From Eubacteriales bacterium (GTDB lineage Bacteria; Bacillota; Clostridia; Oscillospirales; CAG-382), in contig JAQVQF010000133.1 of assembly GCA_028701715.1 (NCBI GenBank), forward strand, positions 1-6,455: a stretch of DNA of 6,455 bases, read 5' to 3'. Each line of letters starts with the position of its first letter. Position 1 is the first letter of the stretch. A model generated the notes under the pieces. That model searched no databases. It was not told where the DNA came from and was given only the letters and a program-made list of their open reading frames with translations. A program made the translations under genes and the position numbers. This document shows positions 1-4,463 of the stretch, piece by piece.

Positions 1-172
1 CGGCACGGTGGACGACCCGACCAACGAGGACTACACGCCGGTCGCCGTCGCGGGAGCGGACCAGGTCGTGGGCTCGGGGATGCCCATCAACCTGTCCAGT
101 GCGGGGTCGAAGGAGTACCTGGGCGCGATCTACGGATATCACTGGACGCAGGTCTCGGGCCCCACGGCCACG
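1..172 (+). other. GC-rich PKD/REJ-like coding segment of foreign origin
   Basis: In the SpoIID frame, this stretch encodes AVAGADQVVGSG, then a Leu-Ser-Ser-Ala-Gly-Ser turn, then YGYHWTQVSGPTAT. That is the layout of PKD/REJ-type beta-sandwich repeats (AGxDQxV...GS...I..Y.WTQxSGP). About 51 of its 55 codons end in G or C. From the codon at 179 on, codon use drops to the mixed A/T/G/C pattern of the rest of the window. The domain family is common in secreted proteins of actinobacteria, haloarchaea and some proteobacteria. The switch falls between about 168 and 182, in a short cgcatgcg-type stretch. It most likely marks a chimeric join; recent insertion of foreign DNA is the alternative. Confidence 0.7.
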
Positions 173-796
173 CATGCGGGAGCAGACCTTTGCGACGATC
201 CCGACCATTGCCGGGGCTTTACCAAAACGAAAATTACGGATAATGTCGTGCTTTCCGCCGTTTCGGATACGAAAGGCAGGGTAATTCGTTATAACGGACA
301 GGTTATTGATCCCATTGCTCATATTTCGTCATCCGTTAAAACAGAAAGCGCCGAATATGTATTCGGAATATCCGTGCCTTATCTCGTATCGGTTGAAACG
401 CCCGACGAAAGCGATATGACCGGATTTTACGGTAAAAAAGAATTTTCAAAAAACGAATTCGCCGATATACTGACCTCAAACGGATATACGGTAAGCAATA
501 CCGAAAATCATGCGGGTTGGATAAGCTATATTGCTTATACCGCCGGGGGACGCGTGAAAACGGCTTATATCTGCGGCAATGAAATCAGCGGAACCAAGCT
601 TATGACAATGTTTTCGCTTCAATCGGCGAATATAACCGTCAGCACGGGTGAAAACGGGTTTGTCTTCACCACCGAGGGAATAGGTCACGGCGTCGGGCTG
701 AGCATATACGGCGCGTGGGTCATGGCGGAGGAGGGAAAAACCTCAAGCGAAATAATCGTTCATTATTTTAGCGGCGTTTATATTTCATATAATTGA
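2..796 (+). CDS. spoIID: SpoIID C-terminal part fused in frame to a foreign PKD-like segment (5' partial)
   Basis: The frame is open to the left window edge; a GTG at 8 is the first possible start in view, but the gene is probably cut by the edge. Numbering from that GTG, residues 56-262 are SpoIID, the lytic transglycosylase that remodels septal peptidoglycan during engulfment from the mother-cell membrane. Seen: H56, C62, H67 and C68, with the His-x5-Cys-x4-His-Cys spacing known as the zinc site of clostridial SpoIID; a VPYLVSVETP segment; and the family signature GHGVGLSIYGA at 226-236, where Ile replaces the usual Gln. The usual Ser-Gly-Gly before KTESAE reads Ser-Ser-Val here. The N-terminal membrane anchor and the catalytic Glu region are absent. 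They are replaced by a GC-rich PKD/REJ-like stretch (residues about 1-55), so the ORF as it stands cannot be a working SpoIID. spoIIQ follows 60 bases downstream, the usual clostridial order. The SpoIID identity is firm; the fusion is probably artefactual. Confidence 0.85.
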   Translation, partial: GTVDDPTNEDYTPVAVAGADQVVGSGMPINLSSAGSKEYLGAIYGYHWTQVSGPTATHAGADLCDDPDHCRGFTKTKITDNVVLSAVSDTKGRVIRYNGQVIDPIAHISSSVKTESAEYVFGISVPYLVSVETPDESDMTGFYGKKEFSKNEFADILTSNGYTVSNTENHAGWISYIAYTAGGRVKTAYICGNEISGTKLMTMFSLQSANITVSTGENGFVFTTEGIGHGVGLSIYGAWVMAEEGKTSSEIIVHYFSGVYISYN

Positions 797-823
797 ATAT
801 TCCCCTGTAATGAGGGTAAAATA
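795..823 (+). promoter_or_regulatory. Candidate sigma-F/sigma-G-type promoter for spoIIQ
   Basis: GAATA at 795-799 is followed, exactly 15 bases later, by GGTAAAATA at 815-823. The sigma-F consensus is usually written GYATA-N15-GGnnAnHTR. The -10 fits this form fully and the -35 fits 4 of 5. The -35 overlaps the spoIID stop codon (794-796). Transcription would start near 829-831, leaving a leader of about 27 bases before the spoIIQ ATG. In Bacillus subtilis and Clostridioides difficile, spoIIQ is a forespore sigma-F gene while spoIID is a mother-cell sigma-E gene, so a promoter is expected here. No good sigma-A promoter is visible in the gap. Confidence 0.55.
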
Positions 824-848
824 TAAGCAACACTTATTACAGGGGGAT
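799..848 (+). promoter_or_regulatory. Hairpin covering the spoIIQ ribosome binding site / possible intergenic terminator
   Basis: cccctgtaat at 802-811 is the exact reverse complement of attacagggg at 836-845. The stem extends outward through a T-G pair and two A-T pairs (799-801 with 846-848), and inward through G-T and A-T (812-813 with 834-835). The 3' arm contains the spoIIQ Shine-Dalgarno AGGGGG (841-846) and runs into ATTTTT. On a transcript reading through from spoIID it would form a terminator-like hairpin and hide the ribosome binding site. A transcript starting at the sigma-F candidate near 830 would lack the 5' arm. Which role it plays, if any, is inference. Confidence 0.55.
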
Positions 849-856
849 TTTTCGTT

Positions 857-1564
857 ATGGAAGAGAAAAAGAACGAGACTGCGAAACGATTTAAACGATT
901 TATGCCGAAAAACAAAAAGACGCGTGTGGCGGGTGCGGTATATATAGCTCTCGCAATATGCGTGGTCACCGTCATGGTGCTTTCGATATATTCCATAAAC
1001 ACCGAATTCGGGGATTTATCGGAGGACCTGAACATCAGTATTCCGGATGTGTCGACGCCGGATAACAGCGAGCCCGAAGACACCTCCGACATTCCCACGG
1101 AAAAGGAGGAAAGCGGGATACCCGCAAACACCGAACCGACGTATGTTTTGCCTGCGGAGGGCAACATTATCAAGGGGTATTCGGTAACCGCGCTTGTTTA
1201 TTCGACAACCATGAAGGATTACAGAACCCATTCCGGCGTCGATATCGCGGGCGATATCGGCAGCTCGGTAAAATGCTACGCGGACGGTTATGTCACCTCG
1301 GTGAGGGAGGATCCCTTTATGGGACAAACAATCGAGATAGCCCACGGCTACGGACTTAAGTCGGTATATCAGAATTTGTCAAACGAGCTGCCCGAAAACG
1401 TGTTTGTGGGCGCCGAAATCAAAGCGGGTGATATTATCGGGGCGATAGGAGACACCGCCGTTATCGAAGCGGGCGATGAGCCGCATCTCCACTTTGAGCT
1501 GCTGCTGGACGGTGTGACGATAGACTGCGAAAAGGAGCTGAAAGCGTTAACACAAACCAATTAG
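857..1564 (+). CDS. spoIIQ: SpoIIQ-like M23 (LytM) domain membrane protein
   Basis: A 235-residue protein. SpoIIQ sits in the forespore membrane during engulfment and pairs with SpoIIIAH from the mother cell to form the intercompartment channel. Seen: a basic cytoplasmic N-terminus (1-23); one transmembrane helix (about 24-47); an acidic Pro/Ser/Glu linker (50-95); and an M23 domain (about 96-230). The zinc ligands of M23 peptidases are present: H125 and D129 in THSGVDI, and H212 in PHLHFEL. H210 matches one catalytic His, but the other, in the usual YxHLS motif, is replaced in YQNLS by N173. In B. subtilis SpoIIQ the first zinc His is lost, whereas clostridial SpoIIQ keeps it, and this protein follows the clostridial type. 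The start is set by AGGGGG at 841-846, ten bases before the ATG. It follows spoIID and has its own promoter candidate. Other M23 membrane proteins are possible, but the context makes SpoIIQ the best call. Confidence 0.85.
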   Translation: MEEKKNETAKRFKRFMPKNKKTRVAGAVYIALAICVVTVMVLSIYSINTEFGDLSEDLNISIPDVSTPDNSEPEDTSDIPTEKEESGIPANTEPTYVLPAEGNIIKGYSVTALVYSTTMKDYRTHSGVDIAGDIGSSVKCYADGYVTSVREDPFMGQTIEIAHGYGLKSVYQNLSNELPENVFVGAEIKAGDIIGAIGDTAVIEAGDEPHLHFELLLDGVTIDCEKELKALTQTN

Positions 1565-1593
1565 CAAAGGATTGTACGGCAGCTTGACACAGG

Positions 1594-1627
1594 AAAAACC
1601 CGGGCGGCGTAAGCTACCCGGGTTTTT
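1594..1627. terminator. Bidirectional terminator between spoIIQ and tRNA-Val
   Basis: aaaaacccggg (1594-1604) and cccgggttttt (1617-1627) form a perfect 11-bp stem with a 12-base loop. The A-run and T-run make it usable on both strands: for spoIIQ (30 bases past its stop) and for the tRNA gene, whose encoded CCA overlaps its edge at 1627-1629. Confidence 0.9.
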
Positions 1628-1702
1628 GGTGGATGTTAAGGAACTCGAATCCCTGACCGCTCGCACGTCAAGCGAGAGCTCTACCAGCTGAGCTAAACAT
1701 CC
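1627..1702 (-). tRNA. tRNA-Val(GAC)
   Basis: The minus strand folds as a complete 76-base cloverleaf with encoded CCA. Acceptor GGATGTT pairs perfectly with AACATCC; discriminator A is followed by CCA. The D stem is GCTC/GAGC. The anticodon stem is CTCGC/GCGAG with loop TTGACGT, giving anticodon GAC (complement at 1667-1669), which reads Val codons GUC/GUU. The T arm has loop TTCGAGT with stem AGGGA/TCCTT, including one G-T pair. A strong promoter lies just upstream and a terminator abuts the 3' end, so it appears to be a single-gene unit. Confidence 0.96.
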
Positions 1703-1722
1703 GTATTTCTTTGGCGGAAATC

Positions 1723-1751
1723 ATTATAGCACGGCGGTTTGGGTTTGTCAA
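1723..1751 (-). promoter_or_regulatory. Consensus sigma-A promoter of tRNA-Val
   Basis: On the minus strand TTGACA (1746-1751) and TATAAT (1723-1728) are separated by exactly 17 bases, a perfect housekeeping promoter. The -10 ends about 20 bases before the first tRNA base, leaving a short 5' leader for RNase P. An AT-rich 10-bp inverted repeat (1753-1762 with 1769-1778) lies just upstream of the -35 and could act as UP-like DNA. Confidence 0.9.
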
Positions 1752-1752
1752 C

Positions 1753-1778
1753 ATTAAAATAAGCTTTATTATTTTAAT
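1753..1778. repeat. AT-rich inverted repeat between thioesterase gene and tRNA promoter
   Basis: attaaaataa (1753-1762) and ttattttaat (1769-1778) are perfect reverse complements around a 6-base loop. It lies 10 bases past the thioesterase stop. On the minus strand no T-run follows it, so it is at best a weak terminator or mRNA 3'-end stabiliser. Confidence 0.5.
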
Positions 1779-1787
1779 CTTTTATTT

Positions 1788-2219
1788 TTAGTTTTTGTTT
1801 TCTTTCCCTTCGTCCGCTTTTCCGTACCGCAGCTTGTAGCCGTTGAAGAAAGCCTTGGCGATAATGATGCCCGTATCGTCGGTGACCGTCACCTCGTAAA
1901 AGCAGGTATGCCTGCCGTCCTTGATACGGCAAGCCTCGGCGGTAAGGATTTTTCCCTTGGGCTGGGCAAGGAAGGATATACTTGAGGAAAGCGTCATTGT
2001 ATAAGGTTCGTCGAGTCCGTTTGAGGCTACGGCAAAAGCGAAATCGCAAAGCGTAAACACCATTCCGCCCATAACGCCGCCCATGGCGTTTTGATGGTTG
2101 CGTATTATTGTGGTTTTACAGACCGAATGGCCATCGGACGCTTCCACAGGCTCTATTCCGGCGCATTCTGTGGCAAAAAGATCGTCCGCAAAGCGTTTTT
2201 TAATATCGTCTAAATACAT
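1788..2219 (-). CDS. PaaI-family hotdog-fold thioesterase (acyl-CoA thioesterase-like)
   Basis: A 143-residue cytoplasmic protein, the usual size for a single hotdog domain. Such enzymes hydrolyse acyl- or aryl-CoA thioesters, typically as tetramers. Seen: NHQNAMGGVMGGMVFTLCD at 41-59, the family core (H-x-N-x2-G-x2-HGG-x5-L-x-D) with D59 in the position of the catalytic Asp. The His of the HGG motif is Met here (M50), so activity or substrate may differ. Strands such as YTMTLSSSISFLAQ and YEVTVTDDTGIIIAKAFF follow the fold. The start at 2219 is chosen because GGAGG (complement of 2228-2232) lies 8 bases upstream and the likely promoter -10 is at 2239-2244. The in-frame ATG at 2267 would lie upstream of the transcription start. 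Substrate unknown. It is transcribed divergently from the first surface-protein gene. Confidence 0.82.
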   Translation of the reverse strand: MYLDDIKKRFADDLFATECAGIEPVEASDGHSVCKTTIIRNHQNAMGGVMGGMVFTLCDFAFAVASNGLDEPYTMTLSSSISFLAQPKGKILTAEACRIKDGRHTCFYEVTVTDDTGIIIAKAFFNGYKLRYGKADEGKENKN

Positions 2220-2238
2220 TTTTAAATCCTCCGGAAGC

Positions 2239-2267
2239 AGTATACATATATTTTTGATAAATTTCAA
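2239..2267 (-). promoter_or_regulatory. Sigma-A promoter of the thioesterase gene
   Basis: On the minus strand TTGAAA (2262-2267) and TATACT (2239-2244) are 17 bases apart. Transcription would begin near 2232, giving a very short leader that starts at or next to the GGAGG ribosome binding site (2228-2232). This supports the ATG at 2219 as the true start. The -35 lies only 19 bases from the -35 of the divergent surface-protein promoter. Confidence 0.7.
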
Positions 2268-2286
2268 TATAAAATTGATAAATGTG

Positions 2287-2314
2287 TTGACTTTTTTAAT
2301 ATTTATGATAAAAT
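2287..2314 (+). promoter_or_regulatory. Sigma-A promoter of the first surface-protein gene
   Basis: TTGACT (2287-2292), 16-base spacer, TAAAAT (2309-2314), in very AT-rich DNA. The gene's ribosome binding site AGAAAGGA is at 2347-2354, eight bases before the ATG. The hexamer and its T-run closely resemble those of the next gene's promoter at 3354. Confidence 0.65.
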
Positions 2315-2362
2315 ATTATCGGTATTATTCTGTAATTCATAAATTTAGAAAGGATTTATAAC

Positions 2363-3235
2363 ATGAAAAAATTATTTACCGTTATTCTGGCTCTCGCGCT
2401 TGTCTTTTCATGCTTTGCGGTTTTCGCTCTCACGTCCGCTGCCGAGGGTGAAGACGAAATCACAGTCGTAGACCTTACATTCGAATCCGCGGTCGCGGGC
2501 GAATGCGTAGAATTTCTAAGGGGCGGCGCTGCCGACAATTCCGTGCTTTATAACGGCGAAACCCTTGCGGGCTCGTCTCTTTCCGATCACGATACACTGG
2601 GTATCGTCCTTATACAAAACACCAGATGCACCGAAGCGGGGGTGTATCCTTTGTATTCCTACATACTCGAGCTTTCTGAAAAAGCCGATATCACAGAAAT
2701 TAAAATAGCGACATATGAATATTATAACGCCATGATAGGACTTCCCAAAGACAACAAAGTGGCTGTGGAATATTCCGATAACGGAACCGATTTCACCTTC
2801 GCGGGCGATTATACAATCGACGGCGAAGCTGAAGCGAGCGAAACCGCCGCCAATGAATATGTACTGGACCTCGGAAAAACCATAACCGGCACTTACATTA
2901 AGCTTACCTTTGCTTTCGGTGATTCGCCCCATACCACAGACGGAAAAATAATATGGGAATGGCACGGCTTTACCGAACTGGGCGTTACGGCCGAACCCGC
3001 CTCCGGTGCGATTGATTTAAGCGAAGATGAAAGCTCCGTCGCGGTCGATGAATCTTCCGAAGAACCCGCAAGCTCCGCCGCTGAGGTATCCGATGAAACA
3101 TCCGATGAAGCATCCGTACAGACCTCGGCTGAAACCTCGGAGGAAACACCCAAAACGGGAGACAGCGGAATTGTCGCTCTCGCGGTTATAGCCGTCATTG
3201 CTCTTGCCGGCGTCGCGGTCATAAAGAGAAAATAA
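2363..3235 (+). CDS. Secreted cell-wall-anchored protein with F5/8C (discoidin)-like domain, xPxTGD sorting signal
   Basis: A 290-residue precursor. Seen: a signal peptide (1-27; Lys-rich start, hydrophobic core with Cys17, likely cut after SAA); a core at about 32-210; a Ser/Glu/Asp/Thr-rich stalk at about 214-261; then TPKTGD at 262-267, a hydrophobic helix and KRK, the layout of a sortase substrate. In the core, ADITEIKIATYEY, VEYSDNGTDFTFAGDY, YVLDLGKTITGTYIKLTF and a Trp-rich end resemble the beta-sandwich of galactose-binding-like/F5/8 type C domains, which often bind glycans. That is inference from pattern; no ligand residues can be assigned. First of three tandem genes with near-identical ends, each with its own promoter and terminator. 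The start is supported by AGAAAGGA eight bases upstream. No sortase gene is in view. Role unknown: a surface adhesin or glycan-binding display protein is plausible. Confidence 0.85.
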   Translation: MKKLFTVILALALVFSCFAVFALTSAAEGEDEITVVDLTFESAVAGECVEFLRGGAADNSVLYNGETLAGSSLSDHDTLGIVLIQNTRCTEAGVYPLYSYILELSEKADITEIKIATYEYYNAMIGLPKDNKVAVEYSDNGTDFTFAGDYTIDGEAEASETAANEYVLDLGKTITGTYIKLTFAFGDSPHTTDGKIIWEWHGFTELGVTAEPASGAIDLSEDESSVAVDESSEEPASSAAEVSDETSDEASVQTSAETSEETPKTGDSGIVALAVIAVIALAGVAVIKRK

Positions 3236-3258
3236 TTAAGCATTAATTTAATAAAACA

Positions 3259-3300
3259 ACCGGGCGGCACGGCTGTATGCTTTGCCGTCCGGTAATTTTT
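3259..3300 (+). terminator. Terminator after the first surface-protein gene
   Basis: accgggcggca (3259-3269) pairs with tgccgtccggt (3283-3293), 11 bp with one G-T pair, followed by AATTTTT. It lies 23 bases past the stop, so this gene is probably monocistronic. Confidence 0.88.
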
Positions 3301-3353
3301 GTGTTTGAAGAAAAACAGGAAAAAGAAAGCATAAACAAATATTTTTAAAAGTA

Positions 3354-3381
3354 TTGACTTTTTTTGAATATATGTTAATAT
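3354..3381 (+). promoter_or_regulatory. Sigma-A promoter of the second surface-protein gene
   Basis: TTGACT (3354-3359), 16-base spacer, TAATAT (3376-3381). The same TTGACT plus T-run begins the promoter at 2287, suggesting that the upstream region was duplicated with the gene. The ribosome binding site AAGGAG (3401-3406) is six bases before the ATG. Confidence 0.65.
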
Positions 3382-3412
3382 AAGCTAAGAAAAATTTGAA
3401 AAGGAGACAAAA

Positions 3413-4231
3413 ATGAAAAAAATACTTACAGCTGTCCTATCCGTCGCTCTTATTTTTACCTGCTTTGCCGTTTCCGCTTTCACGGCTTCCGCCGAAGACG
3501 AACCCGACGCGTATCTTTGGCTCAAGGGCGTTTATAACAGCGCCGAAGACAACATTCAACCTTCTATAACTTTTATAATTGACGCAAGCACCTTTACCGG
3601 AACAGAATATACCGTTTTCTGTAACGCACGCTTTGACGAAGGCTCTTCGGGAACCGTTTATGTCAATCAGTATTCCTATTCCGATTATGACGCTGCCGTT
3701 GATTCCGACTGGACCTATCTCTTAAACTTTAAGGATTTCGCTCTCTGCGGCGAAGCCACCCTCGGTCAGTGGCAGTCTTTCAGTTTCACCTGGAATCCTT
3801 CCCAGAACGACCGCAGCGTCGCCGGTGAAGGCTGTGCCGCAATAACAATGGGTATCGGCTTTTATTTGGCAACAGGCGGAATTGCGGTTTCCGAATTTGG
3901 CATAAAGGACGCCGATGATAACGTTGTGTGGTCGTATAATTTTGAAGACGGTCTCGATGTCGCCAATGAAATGATTGCCAGATATGATTTCCCCGGTGAC
4001 GAGGATGTCAACTGGGGGCTGGTGGGAGCCGAAATCACCGACGGATCGATAATTGAAACCTCCGAGGACCCCGTTGAAAGCTCTGCCGAAATTTCCGTTG
4101 AAACTTCCGTTGAAACTTCGGAAGAAACCTCCGAAGACGATACGCCTGAAACCGGCGACACCGGAATTATCGCTCTCGCGATCATATCCGTTATATCCCT
4201 TGCCGGAGCGGTTATTGTTAAAAGAAAATAA
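3413..4231 (+). CDS. Secreted cell-wall-anchored protein, beta-rich core of unknown type, xPxTGD sorting signal
   Basis: A 272-residue precursor, paralogous at both ends to its neighbours. Seen: a signal peptide (1-27, likely cut after ASA, with the same Cys at 17); a core at about 29-213 rich in aromatic residues (AYLWLKGVYNS, a WQSFSFTWNPS segment, and VVWSYNFEDG); a short acidic Ser/Thr stalk (214-243) containing a 12-base tandem repeat encoding Ser-Val-Glu-Thr; then TPETGD (244-249), a hydrophobic helix and KRK. The core looks like a jelly-roll/beta-sandwich such as carbohydrate-binding modules, but no family is recognised with confidence. It is not clearly homologous to the cores of the other two. 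The start is set by AAGGAG six bases upstream. It is flanked by its own promoter and terminator. Function unknown; it is probably displayed on the wall by a sortase encoded elsewhere. Confidence 0.83.
   Translation: MKKILTAVLSVALIFTCFAVSAFTASAEDEPDAYLWLKGVYNSAEDNIQPSITFIIDASTFTGTEYTVFCNARFDEGSSGTVYVNQYSYSDYDAAVDSDWTYLLNFKDFALCGEATLGQWQSFSFTWNPSQNDRSVAGEGCAAITMGIGFYLATGGIAVSEFGIKDADDNVVWSYNFEDGLDVANEMIARYDFPGDEDVNWGLVGAEITDGSIIETSEDPVESSAEISVETSVETSEETSEDDTPETGDTGIIALAIISVISLAGAVIVKRK
4093..4128 (+). repeat. 12-base tandem repeat in the stalk of the second surface protein
   Basis: ttccgttgaaac occurs twice in tandem (4093-4104, 4105-4116), followed by a diverged third copy, ttcggaagaaac (4117-4128). 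Being a multiple of three, changes in copy number would lengthen or shorten the Ser/Glu/Thr stalk without a frameshift. Confidence 0.8.
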
Positions 4232-4250
4232 TCTTTAACCTTATTTGTAC

Positions 4251-4284
4251 AGCATATCATTAGATATAGCATATCATCAGATAA
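4251..4284. repeat. Tandem 17-base direct repeat downstream of the second surface-protein gene
   Basis: agcatatcattagatat (4251-4267) is followed directly by agcatatcatcagataa (4268-4284), 15 of 17 identical. It lies between the stop codon and the terminator, in the 3' untranslated region. The unit contains the short palindromic pieces atatc/gatat. No function is evident; recent slippage duplication is likely. Confidence 0.75.
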
Positions 4285-4290
4285 AGATAG

Positions 4291-4316
4291 CGGTACGGTG
4301 TTACCGTGCCGTTTTT
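4291..4316 (+). terminator. Terminator after the second surface-protein gene
   Basis: cggtacggt (4291-4299) pairs with accgtgccg (4303-4311), 9 bp with one T-G pair and a 3-base loop, followed by TTTTT. It lies about 60 bases past the stop, beyond the 17-base tandem repeat. Confidence 0.85.
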
Positions 4317-4388
4317 CTGTTGTTCAAATTAGCCCAAATATAAACAAAAACTTTTTTTATTTTCAATTTATGAGATTTTACTAAAGTG

Positions 4389-4417
4389 TTGACAAATATA
4401 TATGTGAGTGTTATAAT
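4389..4417 (+). promoter_or_regulatory. Consensus sigma-A promoter of the third surface-protein gene
   Basis: TTGACA (4389-4394), 17-base spacer, TATAAT (4412-4417): a perfect match, stronger on paper than the promoters of the two upstream paralogs. Transcription would start near 4424. The leader is about 40 bases, with the ribosome binding site GAAAGGA just before the ATG at 4464. An open frame from 4386 overlaps this promoter and is not coding. Confidence 0.85.
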
Positions 4418-4463
4418 TCCTAATAGTTATAGATTCATTAACCAAAAGAAGAAAGGATATATC

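Noticed and set aside
1627..1702. tRNA-Val as an integration site for a mobile element
   Set aside because: No integrase, no second copy of the tRNA 3' end and no phage or plasmid genes are seen in the window.
1753..1778. AT-rich inverted repeat as a strong terminator for the thioesterase gene
   Set aside because: It has no G/C in the stem and no T-run after it on the minus strand; kept only as an inverted repeat.
2220..2267. Upstream ATG at 2267 as the thioesterase start
   Set aside because: It has no ribosome binding site and lies upstream of the predicted transcription start. The ATG at 2219 has GGAGG at the right distance and begins where family members begin.
2405..2422. Cys17 of the surface proteins as a lipoprotein attachment site
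   Set aside because: The Cys is followed by Phe and more hydrophobic residues, the preceding residues do not form a good lipobox, and a typical signal peptidase I site (SAA/ASA before Glu) follows in all three.
2516..2965. Long antisense open frames opposite the surface-protein genes (also 2893-3270, 3862-4272 and 5139-5396)
   Set aside because: They have no ribosome binding sites or recognisable domains and mirror the codon pattern of the real genes; the Ser-rich ones are reflections of the Ser/Glu stalks.
4232..4388. Riboswitch or other structured RNA upstream of the third surface gene
   Set aside because: Besides the 17-base repeat and the terminator, the stretch is AT-rich with no conserved fold that I can recognise.
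4386..4463. Upstream start at 4386 for the third surface protein
   Set aside because: It would place the perfect sigma-A promoter (4389-4417) inside the gene and put 26 non-hydrophobic residues before a signal peptide that aligns with both paralogs from 4464.
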